From positions 1 through 44,255 of the IMG/VR virus record IMGVR_UViG_3300009034_000077: 44,255 nucleotides of DNA; one strand, given 5' to 3'. A program made the translations under genes and the position numbers. This DNA is from a virus. Below the pieces are notes generated by a model. The model was not told the DNA's origin. It saw only the letters and a program-made list of their open reading frames with translations, and did no database searches. Below, in pieces: positions 1 through 5,526 of this stretch. Every line of letters begins with the position of its first letter. The stretch's first letter is position 1.

Positions 1-145
1 CCTTACGGGGGTCAGGCATTAAATTGGTCATGTCATATTCTTGCGCCCGACATGAACCTTTAGAGCGCAGGTATGTTTCCGCCATACCGCCGCCAATATT
101 TATTTTTAGAGTCCCGTTTCGCTCAAGGCCAGCACGGGATAGCAT
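1..145 (-). CDS. Unknown small protein, 5' part of an ORF crossing the window ends
   Basis: I do not recognise this protein. ATG at 145-143 begins one base after the TAA of the upstream gene (147-149). All 48 codons to the window edge are open, with an early LKINIGGG stretch and later MTNLMPDPRK. If position 1 is joined to 44255 the frame continues 13 more codons (DETRVAPKLTQGG) and stops at 44217-44215, just before the next ATG, giving a 61-residue protein. Tight junctions on both sides suggest a real operon gene and a circular or circularly permuted molecule. If the molecule is not circular, this is simply a partial gene. Confidence 0.55.
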   Translation of the reverse strand, partial: MLSRAGLERNGTLKINIGGGMAETYLRSKGSCRAQEYDMTNLMPDPRK

Positions 146-146
146 T

Positions 147-452
147 TTAAGAGGGGTTGGGGAAATTTTTATTGAATATTTCATTTAGAGATTTTTGATA
201 TTCCATATCCACGTGTCGCGTATATGCTATAATACCAATGATTATAATTGATGCTAAAACAATCCCGCCTTTGATGAAACCTGATAATAACAAAAATAAT
301 CCAGCAATAATTAAAACAATCAACAGTTTATGTTGTTTTTGTTTCCCGACTTTGATCGCTTCCTGATTTTTTTGATAGAGCTTCGCAAATTCAGAATTTG
401 GACCATGTTTTTTGCTTAACATTTTCAAAAAAATATCCGAATTATTCATCAT
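147..452 (-). CDS. Small membrane protein with two predicted TM helices
   Basis: A 101-residue protein of unknown function. About 40 charged and polar residues precede two hydrophobic stretches (about residues 43-60 and 64-80) separated by KGG, a helical-hairpin pattern. A polar tail follows. It starts ATGATG with a weak purine-rich upstream site, so the second Met is an equally good start. A repeated operator-like sequence lies just upstream (471-501). The gene sits in the presumed lytic-side operon and is followed after one base by the next ATG. Confidence 0.6.
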   Translation of the reverse strand: MMNNSDIFLKMLSKKHGPNSEFAKLYQKNQEAIKVGKQKQHKLLIVLIIAGLFLLLSGFIKGGIVLASIIIIGIIAYTRHVDMEYQKSLNEIFNKNFPNPS

Positions 453-470
453 AATTTCTTTGAATTTTTA

Positions 471-501
471 TGTAAAACAACTGTTTTACAACTGTTTTAC
501 A
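471..501. promoter_or_regulatory. Operator-like tandem inverted repeats
   Basis: TGTAAAACA-AC-TGTTTTACA forms a near-perfect 20-bp palindrome at 471-490. The right arm (ACTGTTTTACA) is repeated 11 bp further on, so there are three half-sites spaced about one helical turn apart. They lie 19 bp upstream of the 147-452 start. This looks like a repressor or activator site, but which protein binds it is unknown. Confidence 0.5.
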
Positions 502-532
502 TACATTTTGAAAAAAATATATTACGAAAAAA

Positions 533-826
533 TTATGGAAGTTCATTAAGCCAGGCAATTGTTTTTTCGAGCTCGCCTGTGCCTTTATTTTTAAGTTTTT
601 TAACAAAAGGATAAAGATTCATATATAGGATGCTAGCTTCACTTAAAACATTGGAAAGAATGAGTTCATTATCACAACAAAATTCTTTGAGAGTTTTTAA
701 ATGGGAGGGTTCAACACGGGTATTAATAATTGGATCTTTGCTTTCTTTATTATTACCATTGTAAACATTTGTAACACCACCATCTTTATTGATGATGTAA
801 TTGAAGGGTAGGGACTGTTGTTTCAT
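533..826 (-). CDS. Hypothetical phage protein
   Basis: 97 residues from the second of two adjacent ATGs; GGAG at 832-835 fits this start better than the ATG at 829. The upstream small ORF ends TGATG, so the two are translationally coupled. The N-terminal half is polar (VTNVYNGNN); the C-terminal half looks helical (LKTLKEFCCDNELILSNVL). I recognise no domain. It lies in the early operon immediately after the helix-turn-helix gene. Confidence 0.6.
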   Translation of the reverse strand: MKQQSLPFNYIINKDGGVTNVYNGNNKESKDPIINTRVEPSHLKTLKEFCCDNELILSNVLSEASILYMNLYPFVKKLKNKGTGELEKTIAWLNELP

Positions 827-927
827 CATATCTCCAAACTGTTTAATTCGGATTTAATTTGTTCAGCGGTCCCACCTAACCATAAATCATGGTGGTCTGG
901 CTCGGCTATTTTTAAATTAAGTTGCAT
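826..927 (-). CDS. Small ORF (33 aa) between two early genes
   Basis: ATG at 927 lies inside the end of the helix-turn-helix gene, which stops at 917, and TGA at 828-826 overlaps the next start as TGATG. The peptide contains DHHDLWLGGTAEQIKSEL, which is protein-like, and the ORF fills the gap between the two genes exactly. Function unknown. The overlapping junctions are the main evidence that it is translated. Confidence 0.55.
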   Translation of the reverse strand: MQLNLKIAEPDHHDLWLGGTAEQIKSELNSLEI

Positions 928-1153
928 CCCGATTCTCATCGATCCACACATCGGTATATCCCCGGACTTCATTTGGAAGCCGCTCCTGCAGAATCTCGAA
1001 TATTCGCTGCCGAATCCACCTGGTGCGGCGGGTATGGGTTACATTGTATATGTTTTGCTGATGGATATTAAGCAGGTTTGCCAGCCTTTGTTGAGTGCCG
1101 ATGCCTGCTTTGATAAGAAAAATTTGTAAATGCTCTTTGATTGTTAATTCCAT
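917..1153 (-). CDS. Small helix-turn-helix protein, Cro-like
   Basis: 78 residues. Residues about 20-45 (QQRLANLLNIHQQNIYNV) have the spacing of a helix-turn-helix: a positioning helix, a turn after LLN, then a polar recognition helix. A basic segment (HTRRTRWIRQR) follows. It is divergent to the repressor gene at 1309 and lies downstream of a strong minus-strand promoter (1261-1290), the position of a Cro or lytic-side regulator. An operator copy (1161-1177) ends 8 bp before its start. The role is inferred from size, fold and position. Confidence 0.65.
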   Translation of the reverse strand: MELTIKEHLQIFLIKAGIGTQQRLANLLNIHQQNIYNVTHTRRTRWIRQRIFEILQERLPNEVRGYTDVWIDENRDAT

Positions 1154-1154
1154 T

Positions 1155-1183
1155 TTGACTTGTTTATTTTTTAAACATATGAT
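1155..1183 (+). promoter_or_regulatory. Sigma-70-type promoter reading toward the repressor gene
   Basis: TTGACT (1155-1160), a 17-bp spacer and TATGAT (1178-1183): each box matches 5 of 6 consensus positions with ideal spacing. The spacer is exactly the operator palindrome at 1161-1177. Transcription would start near 1190 and reach the 1309 gene after a leader of about 120 nt. Confidence 0.65.
1161..1177. promoter_or_regulatory. Operator O1, 17-bp palindrome TGTTTA-N5-TAAACA
   Basis: A perfect 6-5-6 inverted repeat that fills the -35/-10 spacer of the plus-strand promoter. A bound dimer would block that promoter. The arms are identical to those of O2 (1254-1270). Confidence 0.7.
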
Positions 1184-1253
1184 ATTAAGGGAGAGTTAAA
1201 AAAATATTTTTAGCCGATAATACTGTTTGATTCAAATTCAAATTGATCGCTTA

Positions 1254-1270
1254 TGTTTAAATGATAAACA
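1254..1270. promoter_or_regulatory. Operator O2, 17-bp palindrome TGTTTA-N5-TAAACA
   Basis: Second copy with the same arms as O1 and a different 5-bp centre (AATGA). It covers the -10 box of the minus-strand promoter. A related half-site (TGTTTG at 1224-1229) lies between the two copies and might be a weak third site. Confidence 0.7.
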
Positions 1271-1290
1271 CGTGTTGTTAATATTGTCAA
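1261..1290 (-). promoter_or_regulatory. Sigma-70-type promoter reading toward the Cro-like gene
   Basis: On the minus strand, TTGACA (1290-1285), an 18-bp spacer and TATCAT (1266-1261). The -35 is perfect and the -10 matches 5 of 6. It faces the plus-strand promoter, so the two transcripts would overlap over about 1190-1254. The spacer also contains the perfect palindrome AACACGTGTT (1267-1276). In a circular genome it would drive the early genes and the sugar cassette. Confidence 0.65.
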
Positions 1291-1308
1291 GAAAAAAATC
1301 TATAACAT

Positions 1309-1815
1309 ATGAAAAAAATTGAGTCAGACATTCCGGTAAAATTAATTTGTCAAAAATTACGGCAACTTAGGAAAAGTCTCGGCTTTTCCAACCCGCGTCA
1401 ATTTGCTAGAGAGATGGACATAAATTATACGACATATAAAAATTATGAGGAAATCAGGGTTCCCCCGTCCGAATTTTTGTTTCTACTTAAACGGAAATAT
1501 CCATATGAAGTGAATCTCGATGTGCTTTTTATATCAGAGGAATCTCAAATTAAAAAAGATCAGGACATAATCAATATCAATAAATCCTGGCATCCTATCA
1601 AAAATTTTAAATATCGCGCTGACTTTAAAACGAACATAGGCGATATAATAAAAAAAGTAATTCTCATCATGGAATCGGATGTCATTGTCATCAAGAATGC
1701 CTTAATACAAAATATCGATGCATTTTATAATGCGATTTATTGGGCTAAAGGAAAATTTCCACCAGAGGAAGAGAAAAAAGAAGAAAAAATATTAAAAAAA
1801 AACCGTGCCAAATAA
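1309..1815 (+). CDS. XRE-family transcriptional repressor (CI-like)
   Basis: 168 residues. Residues about 12-65 form an XRE/Cro-CI helix-turn-helix (KLRQLRKSLG ... FAREMDINYTTYKNYE). The C-terminal part is helical and ends in a Lys/Glu-rich tail; there is no visible Ser-Lys LexA-type peptidase domain, so RecA-stimulated self-cleavage is not supported. No clear Shine-Dalgarno precedes the ATG. The divergent partner, facing promoters and palindromic operators make a prophage-type repressor the best call. A regulator of another decision cannot be excluded. Confidence 0.7.
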   Translation: MKKIESDIPVKLICQKLRQLRKSLGFSNPRQFAREMDINYTTYKNYEEIRVPPSEFLFLLKRKYPYEVNLDVLFISEESQIKKDQDIININKSWHPIKNFKYRADFKTNIGDIIKKVILIMESDVIVIKNALIQNIDAFYNAIYWAKGKFPPEEEKKEEKILKKNRAK

Positions 1816-1945
1816 TTGAATGTAATTTTAAAACAAGGGAAATAATCGCTTTCTTTGATTATTTGACTGAAGAAGATTTAGGAAAAAATTTTTAACTTAT
1901 GATTTACTAAATTGGTCAATATTAAAATTTACCTTTTTTTGGTAA

Positions 1946-1989
1946 TTGACGATTAGATTTTTATCAAAATAATTTATTCTAATCGTCAA
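1946..1989. promoter_or_regulatory. 12-bp perfect inverted repeat ahead of the 1991 gene
   Basis: TTGACGATTAGA (1946-1957) and TCTAATCGTCAA (1978-1989) are exact inverted copies 20 bp apart, ending one base before ATG 1991. That gene has no Shine-Dalgarno, so the arms could be paired operators or a hairpin that hides the start. A third copy with one mismatch (TCTAATCGTCAG) is at 3367-3378, upstream of the holin gene. Confidence 0.5.
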
Positions 1990-1990
1990 A

Positions 1991-2410
1991 ATGAAAACAA
2001 TTGATATATTCCGAGCAGGTATAAATACTATCCTGGCTTCCATCAAGTCAACACAAAGAGATATTGCAATCAAATTTAATTCTACATATGAACCGAATAA
2101 TGCAGCTTCTGATTTTAATAATTTTTTACATGATCGCAGAAATTATTCGTTAAAAAGACAAACAAAATTGGCTAAATTATTAAGTTACACATATAAAGAA
2201 GTTATAGAAATTGGAGAAAATATCATGAAAGGAAAGGAAAGCGAGCCACAATTTACCTTTGAAAATGGTACAATTTATTCAGTTACTATCTTATCAAAAA
2301 TGACAAGAGAAATTTTATCATCTAATATAAAAGAATTGGAATTTGCCCGAATGCATTTAGTTAAAAATATTGTCCAATATTGGCAATTTTTCAAAAATAA
2401 ACAAAAATAA
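1991..2410 (+). CDS. Possible DNA-binding regulator, unknown family
   Basis: 139 residues. Residues about 15-70 (IKSTQRDIAIKFNSTY ... LKRQTKLAKLLSYTYKEVIEI) have helix-turn-helix-like spacing, and the rest is helical with a basic end. It is co-directional with the repressor and follows it by 175 bp. The start lacks a ribosome-binding site and abuts the inverted repeat. A regulator role is inferred from composition and context; no family is recognised. Confidence 0.5.
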   Translation: MKTIDIFRAGINTILASIKSTQRDIAIKFNSTYEPNNAASDFNNFLHDRRNYSLKRQTKLAKLLSYTYKEVIEIGENIMKGKESEPQFTFENGTIYSVTILSKMTREILSSNIKELEFARMHLVKNIVQYWQFFKNKQK

Positions 2411-2439
2411 AAAAGGGTGAATTATAAATATAATTAAGC

Positions 2440-2503
2440 GTGCCCCAGGAGTCCCTACCACGGAATTGAAGAAATTATTTCTTCATTCCGTAACCTGGGG
2501 CAC
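2440..2503 (+). terminator. Long two-step hairpin, probable terminator
   Basis: Outer stem GTGCCCCAGG / CCTGGGGCAC (2440-2449 with 2494-2503). Inner stem CGGAAT plus GAAGAAAT pairs with ATTTCTTC plus ATTCCG (2461-2490) with one bulged T. An 11-nt one-sided bulge separates the stems. The following TATTTTC is a poor U-tract, so it could also be a stable RNA structure or processing site. It lies 29 bp after the 1991-2410 gene. Confidence 0.55.
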
Positions 2504-2573
2504 TATTTTCATCTATGGGAATAAAAAATTTCAATAATTTTGGAACACAATATTATGGAGGTATAATTATATC

Positions 2574-2717
2574 ATGGAATTTTTAATTTATGTTGTATTT
2601 ATGACAATGAGTATGGCGATACCGATGATTATTATGTTTTTGTTCCCTAATAAAATTCTCGGTTTTTTGGGTCAATGTATTGGTATTTACTTGGATTATA
2701 TAGAAAGATGGGAATAA
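2574..2717 (+). CDS. Tiny membrane protein (47 aa)
   Basis: ATG at 2574 follows a good GGAGG (2558-2562). The product is nearly all hydrophobic for its first about 35 residues (MEFLIYVVFM, then a Met-rich stretch) and ends DYIERWE. Function unknown. Its position beside the lysogeny-side genes would suit a superinfection-exclusion peptide, but that is only a positional guess. Confidence 0.5.
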   Translation: MEFLIYVVFMTMSMAIPMIIMFLFPNKILGFLGQCIGIYLDYIERWE

Positions 2718-2758
2718 AAATTTTTTAAAAATGATTTTATAGGATTGGAGATTAATTT

Positions 2759-2893
2759 TTGAAAGTAATTTCTTATATATTGGGATTTTTATTTATTTTT
2801 TTGATCCTTTATATCTTAATGGTTACAGCTCAATATTTTGGCTTTTTTCTAAAAGCTCCTGACTTTTTAATTCTTTGGTTTAAATTTTTTTAA
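2759..2893 (+). CDS. Tiny membrane protein (44 aa), TTG start
   Basis: TTG at 2759 is preceded at 8 nt by GGAG (2747-2750). The product has one long hydrophobic segment (about residues 3-24), an AQYFGFF stretch and a Phe-rich end. It stops 3 bp before the convergent holin gene. Function unknown. The non-ATG start lowers confidence. Confidence 0.4.
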   Translation: MKVISYILGFLFIFLILYILMVTAQYFGFFLKAPDFLILWFKFF

Positions 2894-2896
2894 TAT

Positions 2897-3355
2897 TTAT
2901 TCTCCTGTAATCAAAGAAGTTAATTTATTTTTAATTCCCTTTTTCTCCGCTGTTCTGCCGATTGACCAAGTTGCTACTATTCCACCCCATGCTACCCAAA
3001 ATTCAGTCGGAAGATTGAATGCAGTTATTGGCATTTCTTTCCAATATTGAATTATGGGCATCAAACAATAATTGATAAAAATCATAATAAGTCCAAAATA
3101 AACAACAGATGGGCGAGCCCGCTTTGTGAAATTATCTCCCTGTTGAAGTTCAGCTACAAGAATTCGCTCCTTGGCTTCAAGTTGTTTTCGCATAGTTGCT
3201 TCAATCTCTGAATCCCGTTGCTGCAGGAGGGATTTAAGTTCAATTTCAGCTTGCATCCGATCTTGATCAGTTGTAACAAATTTCTTTACTGTATTGCCTA
3301 TTCCTTCAATTGTTTTACCAAGACTAGAACTAAAAATATCCGACATAAAGGACAT
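2897..3355 (-). CDS. Holin, GTA 3-TM holin type
   Basis: 152 residues from ATG 3355 (AGAGAGG upstream). The N-terminal half is a charged coiled coil (about 25-75). It is followed by QQGDNFTKRARPSVVY and two or three membrane segments (about 85-105 and 115-135), ending GRTAEKKG. That pattern matches the phage family named Holin of 3TMs for gene-transfer release. It would permeabilise the inner membrane at lysis. It is the last gene of the virion operon. No endolysin is recognisable beside it. Confidence 0.7.
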   Translation of the reverse strand: MSFMSDIFSSSLGKTIEGIGNTVKKFVTTDQDRMQAEIELKSLLQQRDSEIEATMRKQLEAKERILVAELQQGDNFTKRARPSVVYFGLIMIFINYCLMPIIQYWKEMPITAFNLPTEFWVAWGGIVATWSIGRTAEKKGIKNKLTSLITGE

Positions 3356-3388
3356 CAATACACCTCTCTAATCGTCAGTCGTATCAAT

Positions 3389-3544
3389 TCAAGAATTTTC
3401 ATACTCAGAAAATTTAGGTTCTGAATCAACAGAATTTTCCTCAAGTCTTTCAAGCGTTCTCCGATCAATAAAAATCTGTGGTTTCCAACGAGGTAATTTA
3501 TCAATTTCAATTTTTATTGATTTCTCAAACAATATTTTTTTCAT
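3389..3544 (-). CDS. Hypothetical protein in lysis region
   Basis: 51 residues if started at ATG 3544 (MKKILFEKSIKIEID). A longer frame begins at 3589, but the shorter form overlaps the upstream gene by only 20 nt. Composition is charged, with no signal peptide, lipobox or membrane segment, so nothing supports a spanin. Function unknown. Confidence 0.45.
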   Translation of the reverse strand: MKKILFEKSIKIEIDKLPRWKPQIFIDRRTLERLEENSVDSEPKFSEYENS

Positions 3545-3725
3545 CTTCACAGATCTTGCGCAGTTTCTCAACCAAACGTATAGATTCATTGAGCATAATC
3601 CATATATACCTTTTAGTCATTTCGGGATGTTTACAATATTGTGAATAAGCTAATCCAAGAGCAAATAGACTGTTACCAATCTGATGCTGGATTTCGTCCC
3701 TTATAATTTCTTTGTTCCCTACCAT
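3525..3725 (-). CDS. Small helical protein resembling a histidine-kinase dimerisation helix pair
   Basis: 66 residues. The stretch IQHQIGNSLFALGLAY ... ESIRLVEKL has the His-x3-Asn-x-Leu core and the second-helix ES-x-RL pattern of HisKA/DHp domains, but no ATPase domain follows. This is a weak resemblance seen by eye. It may be only an amphipathic helical hairpin. It lies between XhlA-like and holin genes, so a lysis-accessory role is the alternative. Confidence 0.45.
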   Translation of the reverse strand: MVGNKEIIRDEIQHQIGNSLFALGLAYSQYCKHPEMTKRYIWIMLNESIRLVEKLRKICEDEKNIV

Positions 3726-3740
3726 TTGTATTCACTTTGT

Positions 3741-3935
3741 TCATCCTGCTTTGATTAATAAGGCAATACCCACAATAGCCATTATGAGATTCAATGATAA
3801 TGTTACAAAAATTCCTATAACTGTTTTTTGCATATTATCCCATTTCTGCCAAAGTTCATGGACATTGTTTTCCAAATATTTTATTTCCTTTACAAGCCCA
3901 ATATGTTGTTTACAAACACTATTCGTTTCATTCAT
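3741..3935 (-). CDS. XhlA-like small membrane protein
   Basis: 64 residues: a charged N-terminal helix (about 10-35, LVKEIKYLENNVHELWQKW), then a single TM segment (about 40-60) and a short C-terminus. Length and order fit the haemolysin XhlA family, membrane-associated accessory proteins of phage lysis cassettes. It precedes the holin in the same transcript. Confidence 0.55.
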   Translation of the reverse strand: MNETNSVCKQHIGLVKEIKYLENNVHELWQKWDNMQKTVIGIFVTLSLNLIMAIVGIALLIKAG

Positions 3936-3954
3936 ATAGATTCCCTACCATTAT

Positions 3955-5523
3955 TTAATCTGCGATTCGCCACCATTTTTGTAAAATTGTTCTTTCGTGA
4001 AATTGTCGCTCTAATAACACGCATTTTTCGTTCGTCCATCCTGCACCGTCTGGACTTGATCCTTCTGCTATCGTCAATTCGCCGACGTCACCCTCAATAG
4101 CATCCCATCCGACCCAATAAGGGACTTCAATCGTAACGATATCGTGCCGGTAAGCATACAATGTAAGGTAACGATTTGCTATTGCAATAGCTGTCGATTC
4201 ATCTTGCACATCTGATAAGTTGAGGACTTTTTGCGGACGTGCACCATAATCATAATAGCTTGTTTCGCAATTTGGATTATTCGTTCGATCTTTGATTAAC
4301 TCAGCTTCGTAGTTGCCGGTGGACGGATTCAGGGTATAATAAACTTTGAGATTATTACAAATTAATTCATCTGGTGTTTTATCAATCCGAAGCGTGCGAT
4401 ATATCTGATCAAAGCGCTTCAAACGACCACTTGTTATTGCATATGGATCCAATAACATCACGCCAATTTTACCATTCCGCTGAAATCTGGCACATTGACA
4501 TTGCGATAATAATCGATCTATAATTGATATACTATCCACTTGACGATTAATAATTGATGCAAATTTCAATCCGCTTAATTTTGCATGCATGGTTTTAATA
4601 CTTTGTACATCAATATCATCAATTGTAAGATTAGTATTGTGCCATAATAAATGATATAAAACATCGGCTGGATGTTCAATTAAAGTACCTGCTGTACCAG
4701 TAATTTCGCCAGAACCGTCCTGAATTCCTTGGATTGAACAGGATAAAAGCTCATTGGATGTTTGATCTCCTGTGAAATCAAAATATGCAGCCACATTGCC
4801 CAGATTATCGGTACGATCTGGATAGAAAGTGTAATTCGCCGCACTGATAACACTGCCGTCCTTATCATATACATTTTCGGTCGTGGCTGTATAATCGGCA
4901 TCATCTGAAATCGGAATTCCTTCGCAGACCAAATATCTATGAAGAACAGTATTAATACATTTCAATGGCACACCGCCAGGCCAGTCGCCATATAGAATCG
5001 CTTGTGGCAAACCTGCGACTGATCCATTGCCGCCTTCGGTACGATGATTCGGCCATGTATCCGTATTAATCGTATTGGTCGGTATCGTTTTGGACATATT
5101 TTTCATAAAATCAATTAATCGAAAGGAATAATAATATTGGTCATGCCATGATTTTTGAAACTGTCCTTTGAAGATGATGCCATCTGAATTAATATCAGAC
5201 CAATCTAAGCCATCAGACCAAATATAAATGGTGCCGATACTTCCGTCCAATCGGCGACCAAATTCCATATCTTGCAGTCGATCTTTATTTGCAATCGTGA
5301 TTTGCACATCGCTGAGGGAATATGTGTTACTATTGAAATTATAGCTATTCCCAATAATAAAGGGATTTGTAATCAAACCTTCGAATAATTTTGCATCGCC
5401 ATTGCTATTTGGCACAGATATATTGCGCATAGCATAACGTTTTATAAAGCCATCAAAATCCAATTCGACAAGCATATATACTTCTTTTGCTTTTGTTAAA
5501 GCTGCGGTAATTGTGCTGGCCAT
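3955..5523 (-). CDS. Tail hub / baseplate protein (Tal-like)
   Basis: 522 residues. It lies directly after the large tail protein and at the end of the tail module, the place of a hub or tail-tip protein. The N-terminus (MASTITAALTKAKEVYMLVELDFDG, residues 1-25) with later repeated beta-strand-like segments and the ASIINRQVDSISIIDRLLSQ region looks like the hub families that follow the Dit protein. No peptidoglycan hydrolase motif is seen. The call rests on order and general character, not a firm family match. Confidence 0.55.
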   Translation of the reverse strand: MASTITAALTKAKEVYMLVELDFDGFIKRYAMRNISVPNSNGDAKLFEGLITNPFIIGNSYNFNSNTYSLSDVQITIANKDRLQDMEFGRRLDGSIGTIYIWSDGLDWSDINSDGIIFKGQFQKSWHDQYYYSFRLIDFMKNMSKTIPTNTINTDTWPNHRTEGGNGSVAGLPQAILYGDWPGGVPLKCINTVLHRYLVCEGIPISDDADYTATTENVYDKDGSVISAANYTFYPDRTDNLGNVAAYFDFTGDQTSNELLSCSIQGIQDGSGEITGTAGTLIEHPADVLYHLLWHNTNLTIDDIDVQSIKTMHAKLSGLKFASIINRQVDSISIIDRLLSQCQCARFQRNGKIGVMLLDPYAITSGRLKRFDQIYRTLRIDKTPDELICNNLKVYYTLNPSTGNYEAELIKDRTNNPNCETSYYDYGARPQKVLNLSDVQDESTAIAIANRYLTLYAYRHDIVTIEVPYWVGWDAIEGDVGELTIAEGSSPDGAGWTNEKCVLLERQFHERTILQKWWRIAD

Positions 5524-5526
5524 ATT

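Noticed and set aside
818-1129. Plus-strand ORF of 103 codons
   Set aside because: Antisense to the helix-turn-helix gene and the 33-aa ORF, both of which have coupled starts; no domain and no promoter toward it.
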